From Cellulomonas sp. RIT-PI-Y (GTDB lineage Bacteria > Actinomycetota > Actinomycetes > Actinomycetales > Cellulomonadaceae), in contig NZ_JANZKP010000022.1 of assembly GCF_025642745.1 (NCBI RefSeq), positions 1-54,634 of the forward strand: a stretch of DNA of 54,634 nucleotides, read 5' to 3'. Position numbers and translations under genes: made by a program. Positions 8,659-16,253 of the stretch are shown here, in pieces (position 1 is the stretch's first letter; each line of letters begins with the position of its first letter). The notes beneath the pieces were generated by a model. It made no database searches, was not told the origin of the DNA, and saw only the letters and a list, made by a program, of their open reading frames with translations.

Positions 8659-9738
8659 GTGAGCGGCCCGGCGATCCCGATGCCGCGGCTGACCGGGTGG
8701 CCGCAGGACGCGCCCGCTCCGGGCCGCCACCTGCTGCTGCTCCCGGACGGCGTGGTCGCCGAGGAGGTCGAGGTGCTGGCGATCAGCCGGTTCTCCGCCG
8801 CCCGGTGGGACCGTCCGCCGCGGGTGCCGATGAGCCGTCGTGACTCGGCCGCGCAGCCGACCCCCGGGGTGCTCCGGCTCGGCCGGCTGTCGACGGTGAC
8901 CGGTCCGTTCGGGGTCGAGCCCGCGGTGGCGGCCCGACTCGGCGTCCCGGGGGACATCGTGTCCGCCTGGCCGGTCGACGTGCCGCGGGAACGCCACGCC
9001 GCCCTCGCGATCGGCGGTGACCGCGACGGCCTGCGCCGGGCGTTCGGTGCGCAGCAGCCGGTGCGCGAGGAGGGCCGGGTGCTGCGCTGGCTGATCGACG
9101 TCGCGCGGCGGCTGGGCGGTGCGGTGCGCACCGACACCGGTGCGGTGCTGGTCCCGGAGATGGATGCCGCGCTGGACCTCACCGTGGTCAGCGACCGGTG
9201 GGTGGAGCCCGAGGTGGTGCTCACCGCCGCACGCCGGGTCGCCCCGCAGGCCCGGATCGATGCCCCGGTGTCCTCCGGTGACCGGCTCGCGAGCGTGGCG
9301 CACACCGGTCGGGCCCTGGTGCAGCGGCCGGACGCCGGGATCGGGGTGGCGGACGCGGACGAGCGGCAACGCCTGCACGCGGAGGCCGATGCCTTCGACG
9401 CCTGGATGGTCGCCCACCCGCCGGCAGCCGAGGGCTTCGGGGTCCTGATCGACCTGGGCGCCGACGGCGCGGTGTCGGTCCGCGCCGAGACCGAGGGCGA
9501 GCTGCCGCTGGTGCTGCACGGGCTCGACTGGACCCAGGGCGAGGTGGTCGCCTATCGCGTCACCTGGGAGCCGCCGGAGCTCGAGGAGCTGGAGGCGGAG
9601 AAGCCGTCCCTCGCGCACCGGGTCGCCCGCGGTCGCGCCGCGCAGGTGGTGCGGTCGATCGCCCGCGAGGTCCAGCTGGACGTCGGCGGCGAGGTGGCCG
9701 ACATGGCCGGGTTCCTGGTCGATCCCGCGGAGCTCTGA
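8659..9738 (+). CDS. Conserved-looking hypothetical protein next to dcd
   Basis: A 359-aa protein not recognised. It has no signal peptide, membrane helix or obvious catalytic motif. The sequence looks soluble with several alternating alpha/beta segments (RHLLLLPDGVVAEEVEVLAI; GVLIDLGADGAVSVRAETEG) and a charged helical C-terminus (PPELEELEAEKPSLAHRVAR). The GTG start lies 3 bp after the dcd stop, so translation is likely coupled, which may hint at nucleotide metabolism, but that is inference from position only. Codon use matches neighbouring genes and the frame is long and clean, so it is very probably a real gene. Confidence 0.75.
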   Translation: MSGPAIPMPRLTGWPQDAPAPGRHLLLLPDGVVAEEVEVLAISRFSAARWDRPPRVPMSRRDSAAQPTPGVLRLGRLSTVTGPFGVEPAVAARLGVPGDIVSAWPVDVPRERHAALAIGGDRDGLRRAFGAQQPVREEGRVLRWLIDVARRLGGAVRTDTGAVLVPEMDAALDLTVVSDRWVEPEVVLTAARRVAPQARIDAPVSSGDRLASVAHTGRALVQRPDAGIGVADADERQRLHAEADAFDAWMVAHPPAAEGFGVLIDLGADGAVSVRAETEGELPLVLHGLDWTQGEVVAYRVTWEPPELEELEAEKPSLAHRVARGRAAQVVRSIAREVQLDVGGEVADMAGFLVDPAEL

Positions 9739-9813
9739 CCGTCTCCGATTGCCGACCCGGTCCGGTCGTCCGACGATGTCGGCACGGCGGATCGTCCGCC
9801 CGGTGGGAGGACG

Positions 9814-11658
9814 ATGACCGACGGTCTGGGGCATCTGGACGGCGACGCCGAACACGCCCGGGAGGGTTCCGGGCACGCCGCGTCGGAGGATCTGCGGGAA
9901 CCGCCCACCCGGATCGACGGCTACGCACCGCTGCGGACCTACGCCGCGCTCGGTGACGGCCGCACGATCGCCCTGGTCGCCGAGGACGGCCGGATCGACT
10001 GGCTCCCGCTGCCCGACCTCGACACCCCGCCGGTGTTCGCCGCGCTGGTGGACGCCGATCAGGGCGGCCGGGTGGAACTGGCGCCGACGGTGCCCCACCG
10101 GGTCCGGCGCGAGTACCTGGTCGGCACCAACGTGCTGGCCACCACCTACGTCACCGATGACGGCGAGGTCCGGCTCACCGACTCGATGAACACCGGGGTC
10201 GCCGGGCGGCTGCCGTGGAGCGAGCTGGCCCGCCGGGTCGAGGGACTGAGGGGCGTCGTCCCGATGGCATGGCAGGTGCGGCCCGGCACCGTGCTCGGCA
10301 CCGCGTCGCCCTGGGTGCAGGACACCGTGCACGGGCTCGTGCTGCACGACGACGGCGTCACCGTCGCGGTCCGGACCGGCGGCGAGATGACCGTCGTGCC
10401 GGAGGGTCAGGCGGTGTCCGGTGCCTTCACCGCGACCCCCGGGAGCCGTCACCTGCTCGTGCTGGCCGCCACCGCGGGCGAACCGGTGTTCCTGCCCGAC
10501 CCCGAGGACTCGGACCGCGGCATCGACCGGACCGCGGACAACTGGCGCGCCTGGACCCGCGAGTTCCACTACGACGGGCCCTGGGGCAAGGCGGTCCAGC
10601 GCTCCGCCCTGACGCTCAAGCTGCTGCTGCACGCCCCGACCGGGTCGATCGCGGCGGCCGGGACCACCTCGCTGCCCGAGTCCTGGTCCGGCGGGAAGAA
10701 CTGGGACTACCGCTTCGCCTGGGTCCGGGACGCCGCCTACACCCTGGACGCCTGGATCGGCTTCGGTCTGCGCGAGGAGGTGCACGCGGCCACCGCCTGG
10801 GTGCTGCGGACCTTGCGCGCCCACGGGATGCGGGTGTTCTTCACCCTCGGCGGCGACCCGCCCGGCGGACAGGAGGAGGCCCTCGCCCCCGGGTGGCGCG
10901 GCGTCGGACCGGTGCTCACCGGCAACCGCGCGGACGGCCAGCTCCAGCTCGGGATCTACGGCGACCTGCTCGCGGTGGTGCGGGGCTACGTCGATGCCGG
11001 CAACCTGCTGGACGCCGACACCGGTCGCCTGCTGGCCGGGATCGCCGATCAGGCCGCCGATGCCTGGCACCGTCCCGACGCCGGGATGTGGGAGCTGCAA
11101 GAGGACCGGCACTACACCACCTCCAAGCTCGGCTGCTGGCAGGCGCTGCGCTGTGCCGTGCACCTGGCGGAGCTCGGGCAGATCCCCGGCAACGCGGCCC
11201 GGTGGGCGGCCGAGGCGGAGCGGATCGCCGACTGGGTGCGCGAGCACTGCTGGTCCGAGGAGCGCGGCGCGTACCTGATGTACCCCGGTGCGGACGCCCT
11301 GGACGCCTCGATCCTGCTGCACGCCCGCAGCGGCTTCGACACCGGTGACCGGATGAGCCGCACCATCGACGCCCTGCGCGCCGAGCTCGGCACCGGCCCG
11401 TTCCTGCACCGCTACACCGGGATGCCGCAGGAGGAGGGCAGCTTCGTCGCCTGCGCGTTCTGGGGGATCGCCGCGCTGGTGCTGGTCGGCCGGCGGGACG
11501 AGGCCCGGGACTGGATGGACGCCCTGCTGGAGCAGGCGAACGACGTCGGCGTCTGGCCGGAGATGATCGACGCCCGGACCGGCGACTTCCTCGGCAACCT
11601 GCCGCAGGCCCTCAGCCACCTCGCCCTGGTGCAGGCGGCTCTCACCTTCACCGACTGA
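9814..11658 (+). CDS. Glycoside hydrolase family 15 protein (glucoamylase/trehalase type)
   Basis: A 614-aa cytoplasmic protein (no signal peptide) with an N-terminal beta-sandwich region and a C-terminal (alpha/alpha)6 barrel. Recognisable GH15 blocks are GDGRTIALVAEDGRIDWLPL near the start, KNWDYRFAWVRDAAYTLDAW in the barrel, and MPQEEGSFVACAFWG near residue 540, which includes a catalytic-type Glu. Actinobacterial members of this layout include trehalases as well as glucosidases; the sequence does not decide between them. The ATG at 9814 has GGGAGG upstream. An SDR gene follows 14 bp later and is probably in the same operon. Confidence 0.85.
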   Translation: MTDGLGHLDGDAEHAREGSGHAASEDLREPPTRIDGYAPLRTYAALGDGRTIALVAEDGRIDWLPLPDLDTPPVFAALVDADQGGRVELAPTVPHRVRREYLVGTNVLATTYVTDDGEVRLTDSMNTGVAGRLPWSELARRVEGLRGVVPMAWQVRPGTVLGTASPWVQDTVHGLVLHDDGVTVAVRTGGEMTVVPEGQAVSGAFTATPGSRHLLVLAATAGEPVFLPDPEDSDRGIDRTADNWRAWTREFHYDGPWGKAVQRSALTLKLLLHAPTGSIAAAGTTSLPESWSGGKNWDYRFAWVRDAAYTLDAWIGFGLREEVHAATAWVLRTLRAHGMRVFFTLGGDPPGGQEEALAPGWRGVGPVLTGNRADGQLQLGIYGDLLAVVRGYVDAGNLLDADTGRLLAGIADQAADAWHRPDAGMWELQEDRHYTTSKLGCWQALRCAVHLAELGQIPGNAARWAAEAERIADWVREHCWSEERGAYLMYPGADALDASILLHARSGFDTGDRMSRTIDALRAELGTGPFLHRYTGMPQEEGSFVACAFWGIAALVLVGRRDEARDWMDALLEQANDVGVWPEMIDARTGDFLGNLPQALSHLALVQAALTFTD

Positions 11659-11671
11659 CCGGAGGACTCCC

Positions 11672-12472
11672 ATGGAACTCGGCATCACCGACCGCGTCGC
11701 CCTGATCACCGGCGGCGACTCCGGCATCGGCCTCGCCACCGCCCGCCAGCTGCTCGACGAGGGCGTCCGGGTGGTCCTGACCGACCAGACCGACGACGCC
11801 CTCGCGCACGCCGTCGAGCAGCTCGGCGCCGACACCGACCGGCTGCTGCCGGTGGCCGCCGACCTCACCGACCCCGATCAGGTCGACGCCGTGCTGACCC
11901 GAGCCCGGGAGGCCTTCGGCGCGCCCGACATCCTGGTGCACTCCGCCGGGGTCACCGGCGCCCAGGGCCTGTTCCACGAGATCGACGACGACGGCTGGGC
12001 GCAGACCATCGAGATCGACCTGCTCTCCGCGGTCCGGGTGGTCCGGGCCGCGCTGCCGGGCATGCGCGCCTCCGGCTGGGGCCGGATCATCCTGCTCGCC
12101 TCCGAGGACGGCGTGCAGCCCTACGTCGACGAGCTGCCGTACTGCGCCGCCAAGGCCGGGGTCCTCTCGCTGGCCAAGGGCCTGTCCAAGACCTACGCGT
12201 CCGAGGGCGTGCTGGTCAACGCGGTGTCCCCGGCCTTCATCGAGACCCCGATGACCGACGCCATGATGGACAAGCGAGCCGAGGAGCGCGGCACCGACCG
12301 CGACGAGGCGATCGAGTCCTTCCTGGACGAGGAGCGGCCGTTCATGGAGCTCAAGCGGCGCGGCCGCCCGGAGGAGGTCGCGTCGGTGATCACGTTCCTG
12401 GTGTCCGAGCGCGCGAGCTTCGTGAACGGGTCGAACTACCGGGTGGACTCGGGGTCGGTGGCGACGATCTGA
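11672..12472 (+). CDS. SDR-family oxidoreductase
   Basis: A 266-aa short-chain dehydrogenase/reductase. The cofactor motif TGGDSGIG is at residues ~10-17 and the catalytic pair is Y157/K161 (YCAAK), with VHSAGVTG supplying the NNAG-like block. It binds NAD(P)H and interconverts an alcohol and a ketone on an unknown substrate. It starts 14 bp after the GH15 gene with a GGAGG ribosome binding site, so it likely shares that promoter. The C-terminal VNGSNYRVDSGSVATI resembles the usual SDR ending. Confidence 0.9.
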   Translation: MELGITDRVALITGGDSGIGLATARQLLDEGVRVVLTDQTDDALAHAVEQLGADTDRLLPVAADLTDPDQVDAVLTRAREAFGAPDILVHSAGVTGAQGLFHEIDDDGWAQTIEIDLLSAVRVVRAALPGMRASGWGRIILLASEDGVQPYVDELPYCAAKAGVLSLAKGLSKTYASEGVLVNAVSPAFIETPMTDAMMDKRAEERGTDRDEAIESFLDEERPFMELKRRGRPEEVASVITFLVSERASFVNGSNYRVDSGSVATI

Positions 12473-12704
12473 CCGCGGGCGAGCACGGCCACCCGGATCG
12501 CGGTCGCCCCGCGGGCCTCGGCCGCGGTGGTCAGCACCAGGGCAGGGGGAGACACGGACCGACTGTCGCAGGACTCACAGCCCGAGCCGCCCGACCCGTC
12601 GCCGGCATGGGCCAGGATGGAAGCCGGCCGGACCTGCGGCGACGCACAGCGCGGCGACCCGACCGCGCACGCAGCCGGCCGCAATCGAGAGGAAGTGTGC
12701 AGTC

Positions 12705-13226
12705 ATGGGTCTGTGGGAGCGGTACAAGTCGTTCTTCAGCGGTCCGGAGATCGACCTCACCACGGAGCTGGGTGCACAGCTGCCCGCCGGGGACGACGTC
12801 CTGGCCCACACCGGGGTGATCCCGAGTGCCTATGAGCGCGGCGGCGGTGGTGGTCTGAGCGTGACCGGCCGGGTGCTGAACGCGGCGACGTCGGCGGTGG
12901 AGAACGCGGTCTCCACCTCGCAGCACGTGGGTGGCGGCACCGACGCGGTGGCCCGGCGGCTGCCGCAGGAGGCCGGACCGCATGTGCTGGTGCTGGGCAC
13001 CCTGGCGCTGACCGTCTGGGACCTGGGCCTGACCATGAATCAGACCCCCGCGGAGCTGCTGGCCACCGTTCCGCGGGCGCAGGTCGACACGATCCTCGAC
13101 ACCGGTGCGACGGCACAGGGCGGGGTGCCGGTGGCACGGCTGACCTTCACCGACGGGTCGTTCTTCGACTACCGGCTGGTGCAGAAGCCCGGTGACGAGT
13201 TCTGGTCCGTCGCCTCGGCCTACTGA
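12705..13226 (+). CDS. Hypothetical protein (173 aa)
   Basis: Not recognised. It begins MGLWERYKSFFSGPEIDLTT, has a poly-Gly linker (ERGGGGGLSVTG), a hydrophobic stretch HVLVLGTLALTVWDLG that may be buried rather than membrane-spanning, and a C-terminal half of predicted beta character (VARLTFTDGSFFDYRLV). The ATG at 12705 follows a GAGAGGAAG ribosome binding site. Its stop overlaps by 7 bp the stop end of the convergent P-type ATPase gene. The ~230 bp upstream holds no other convincing gene. Confidence 0.65.
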   Translation: MGLWERYKSFFSGPEIDLTTELGAQLPAGDDVLAHTGVIPSAYERGGGGGLSVTGRVLNAATSAVENAVSTSQHVGGGTDAVARRLPQEAGPHVLVLGTLALTVWDLGLTMNQTPAELLATVPRAQVDTILDTGATAQGGVPVARLTFTDGSFFDYRLVQKPGDEFWSVASAY

Positions 13227-15916
13227 CGCCGCCGGTCGACCGCCTTCATCAGCTCGACCAGCAGGAACACCACGATCGCGAGCCCGGCGGTGAAGGCCCA
13301 CTGCCGGGCTCCGATCGCTGCGGAGTCGAACCAGCTGTGCATGAACGGCGCGTAGGTGAACAGCAGCTGGAACGCGATCAGGGCACCGGTCGCCCACCAG
13401 ACCACCGGGTTCCCGCGCAGCACCCGGACCGTGAGGCTGGAGCTGTTGAGGAACCGGCAGGAGAACAGGTAGGCGAGCTGCCCGAGCGCGAGCATGGTGA
13501 CCGCCGTGGTCTGCGCGACGCCGTTGGACGACCCGGAGTTCCGCTCGACGAAGTAGACCGCCAGGGTGGCGCCGCCGATCAGCAGGGACGCGGTGACGAC
13601 CTCGGTGAGCGAGTCCCGGCCGAGCACGGACCCGCCGGGCTTGCGCGGCGGACGACTCATCACGCCGGGCTCCGCCGGCTCGTAGGCGAGCGCGAGGGAC
13701 AGCGTGATCGCGGTGACCAGATTGACCCAGAGGATCTGCACCGGGGCCAGCGGCAGGGACAGCCCGAACAGGACCGCGACCAGGATCACCAGGGACTGCG
13801 CGCCGTTGGTCGGCAGCAGGAAGACCACCGACTTGCGGATGTTGTCGTAGATCCGCCGGCCCTCCTCCACCGCGCGCTCGATAGTGGCGAAGTTGTCGTC
13901 GGCGAGGACGATCTCCGCGGCCTCCTTGGTGGCCTCGGTGCCCTTGATGCCCATCGCGATGCCGACGTCCGCGCGGGTCAGCGCCGGGGCGTCGTTCACG
14001 CCGTCGCCGGTCATGGCGACCACCTCGCCGTGGCCCTGGAGCGCCCGGACGATCCGCAGCTTGTGCTCGGGGCTGGTGCGGGCGTAGACGTCGACCTCAC
14101 GGACGCGGGCGCTCAGCTGGTCGTTGGTCATCTCCTCCAGCTCGGCGCCGGTGAGGGCCAGGACCTCACCGGTGGCGCCGGCGATGCCCAGTTCGCGCGC
14201 GATGGCGGTGGCGGTGCCCACGTGGTCGCCGGTGATCATCTTGACCCGGATGCCGGCCCGGTGGCAGTCGGCGATCGCCTGGACGGCCTCCGGCCGGGGC
14301 GGGTCGACGATGCCGAGCACCCCCAGGAACACCAGGTCGGTCAGCTGTCCGGGCTCGAGGTCGTCCTGGTCCGGCGCGGTCCGCTCGGCCGCGGACAGGG
14401 TGCGCAGGCCCTGGGCGGCCAGGCCGTCGATCACCGCCTCCCAGTGCGGTCGGTCCAGCGGTTCGAGGCCACCGTCCGCGGCGAGCTGATGCGTGCACCG
14501 GTCGAGCAGCCGGTCCGGGGCGCCCACGGCGCGCACGAGCGGGTCGGCGCCGAGCGCGCTGTCCAGGTCCAGCGTCGCCATGTACTTGGTGGCCGACTCG
14601 AAGGGCAGCACCGCGAGTCGCCGGACCCCGGTCAGGTCGACGCCGGACTTGCGGGTCAGCGTGGTCACCGCACCCTCGGTGGGCTGGCCGACCACCTTCC
14701 AGTGCCCGTCCTCGTCCTGCACCACCCGGGCGTCGTTGCACGATCCCGCGGCGCGGAGCAGTCGCCGCAGATCGGTGAGCGCGGCGGGGTCGACGGTCAC
14801 GTCCTCGCGGGTCAGATGGCCCTCGGGGGCGTAGCCGAGGCCGTGCACCGCGTACTCGCCGGCCGAGGTGACGACCGAGCGCACCGTCATCTCGTTGGTG
14901 GTGAGGGTACCGGTCTTGTCCGAGCAGATGGTGGTGACCGAGCCCAGCGCCTCCACCGAGGTCAGCTTCCGGGTGATCGCGTTCCGCCGGGCCATCTGCT
15001 GCACGCCGAGCGCCAGGGTGACCGTGACCAGCGCGGGCAGGCCCTCCGGCACCGCCGCCACCGCGAAGCCGATCGCCGCCGAGACCAGCTCGGGGAGCTC
15101 GAAGTCGTGGAACACCCGCCCGATGACCAGCATGAACGCGGCCATCACCAGGATGCCGATCGACAGCGCCCGGCCGAACGCGGCCAGCTGACGGGTGAGC
15201 GGCGTGTCCAGGTGGTCGACCCCGGCGACCAGCGCCTGGATCCGGCCGATCTCGGTGTCGGCGCCGGTGCTGACCACCACGCCCACCCCGGTCCCGGTGG
15301 CGACCAGGGTGCCGGAGAACAGCATCGAGGACCGGTCGCCGATCCCGGCGCGCGGGTCGACGGCGCGCGGGTCCTTGGCGGCCGGGACGGACTCGCCGGT
15401 CAGCGCGGCCTCGTCGACCTGGAGGTTCGTCGCCGACAGCAGGCGCACGTCGGCGGGCACCCGGTCACCGGAGCGGACCCGGACCACGTCGCCGGGGACC
15501 AGGGTCTCGGCGTCGACGACCTGCCACTGACCGTTCCGGCGGGCCTGCGCGTCCAGGGACAGCATGGTGCGGATGCCGTCCAGCGCCTTCTCCGCCTGAC
15601 CCTCCTGGACGAAGCCGACCAGGCCGTTGACCACCGCGACCGCCAGGATCACGGTGAAGTCGATCCAGTCGCCCAGGATCGCCTTGAGCACCGCCGACGC
15701 CAGCAGGATGTAGATCAGGATGTCGTCGAAGTGCCCCAGCAGCCGTCGGACCACCCCCGGGCGCGGCGGCGCGGGCAGCCGGTTGGGGCCGGAACGCGCC
15801 AGCCGCTCCTCGGCCTGGGCGGGGCCGAGCCCCTCGTCGGTGACCCCGAGCCGGTCCAGCACCTGATCGGCGGGCTCGGCGTAGGGCAGGGGCTGGGTGG
15901 TGTTCTCGACTGTCAT
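13220..15916 (-). CDS. Cation-transporting P-type ATPase, P2 (Ca2+-like) class
   Basis: An 898-aa membrane pump. Domains in order: N-terminal cation ATPase segment, two helices, actuator domain with LTGES, helices with [20 protein letters not shown] (the PEGLP metal-site motif of Ca2+-type pumps), phosphorylation site DKTGTLT near D333, nucleotide domain, MITGDH and [12 protein letters not shown] hinge motifs, and six C-terminal helices. It probably exports Ca2+ or a similar cation at ATP cost; Na+/K+-like or Mn2+ transport is possible. The ATG at 15916 follows a GGAAGG-like site. The gene converges on and overlaps the 173-aa hypothetical gene by 7 bp. Confidence 0.92.
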   Translation of the reverse strand: MTVENTTQPLPYAEPADQVLDRLGVTDEGLGPAQAEERLARSGPNRLPAPPRPGVVRRLLGHFDDILIYILLASAVLKAILGDWIDFTVILAVAVVNGLVGFVQEGQAEKALDGIRTMLSLDAQARRNGQWQVVDAETLVPGDVVRVRSGDRVPADVRLLSATNLQVDEAALTGESVPAAKDPRAVDPRAGIGDRSSMLFSGTLVATGTGVGVVVSTGADTEIGRIQALVAGVDHLDTPLTRQLAAFGRALSIGILVMAAFMLVIGRVFHDFELPELVSAAIGFAVAAVPEGLPALVTVTLALGVQQMARRNAITRKLTSVEALGSVTTICSDKTGTLTTNEMTVRSVVTSAGEYAVHGLGYAPEGHLTREDVTVDPAALTDLRRLLRAAGSCNDARVVQDEDGHWKVVGQPTEGAVTTLTRKSGVDLTGVRRLAVLPFESATKYMATLDLDSALGADPLVRAVGAPDRLLDRCTHQLAADGGLEPLDRPHWEAVIDGLAAQGLRTLSAAERTAPDQDDLEPGQLTDLVFLGVLGIVDPPRPEAVQAIADCHRAGIRVKMITGDHVGTATAIARELGIAGATGEVLALTGAELEEMTNDQLSARVREVDVYARTSPEHKLRIVRALQGHGEVVAMTGDGVNDAPALTRADVGIAMGIKGTEATKEAAEIVLADDNFATIERAVEEGRRIYDNIRKSVVFLLPTNGAQSLVILVAVLFGLSLPLAPVQILWVNLVTAITLSLALAYEPAEPGVMSRPPRKPGGSVLGRDSLTEVVTASLLIGGATLAVYFVERNSGSSNGVAQTTAVTMLALGQLAYLFSCRFLNSSSLTVRVLRGNPVVWWATGALIAFQLLFTYAPFMHSWFDSAAIGARQWAFTAGLAIVVFLLVELMKAVDRRRQ

Positions 15917-16125
15917 CGGACCTTCCGGGGTCGCTGCCGGCGGGTACAAGGGCGATCGTGCTGGTCTCGATCCTGCCAACCCCGGACAGGGTCCGTGTGG
16001 GACGCCGTGCCCAGGCGCCCGCGGGTCCGAGGTTTTACGTGGAGTTCACCGGCACCGGGTGCGGAGGATGCCGTTCCTGCCCAGACTGGTCGTCCAACTC
16101 GGTGACAGCAAGGGGGTGCGGTGCG

Positions 16126-16218
16126 ATGGACGAGTCGATCGAGCAGCAGGACGGGTACCAGCGCGATGAGGACGTGCGCTGGTCGTCGGTGAGCAATCCG
16201 CGCCGGGTGCGCATCTAG
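16126..16218 (+). CDS. Candidate 30-aa small protein upstream of LuxR-type regulator
   Basis: An ATG at 16126, nine bases after an AAGGGGG ribosome binding site, opens a 30-codon frame beginning MDESIEQQDGYQRDED and ending RRVRI. Almost every codon ends in G or C, unlike the same frame just upstream, which has rare codons such as AGG, GGA and ACA; this suggests coding starts at this ATG. It is charged and has no membrane segment. It stops 35 bp before the LuxR-type gene. Product and function are unknown; it could also be a chance frame. The ~200 bp between it and the ATPase start shows nothing else convincing. Confidence 0.35.
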   Translation: MDESIEQQDGYQRDEDVRWSSVSNPRRVRI

Positions 16219-16229
16219 TCGCTGATCCG

Positions 16230-16251
16230 GCCGACGCTGAGTAGCGTCGGC
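16230..16251. promoter_or_regulatory. Palindrome overlapping leaderless promoter of the LuxR-type gene
   Basis: A perfect 9-bp inverted repeat (gccgacgct / agcgtcggc) with a 4-nt spacer ends 2 bp before the ATG at 16254. It contains TAGCGT (16242-16247) six bases before the ATG, a leaderless-type -10. There is no ribosome binding site. It could be an operator or a 5'-end hairpin. Confidence 0.5.
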
Positions 16252-16253
16252 GT

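Noticed and set aside
7750..11868. Very long minus-strand open frame (over 1300 codons)
   Set aside because: It lies antisense to dcd, the unknown gene and GH15; its Gly/Arg/His/Pro-rich composition is the usual mirror of GC-rich genes.
12473..12704. Short frames in the gap between SDR and the 173-aa gene
   Set aside because: No start signals and Arg/Pro/Gly-rich products; only a ribosome binding site for the next gene was accepted.
15958..16125. 5' extension of the small frame before the LuxR-type gene, containing a CGGCRSC stretch
   Set aside because: Codon choice is poor there, and the better coding signal begins at the ATG at 16126.
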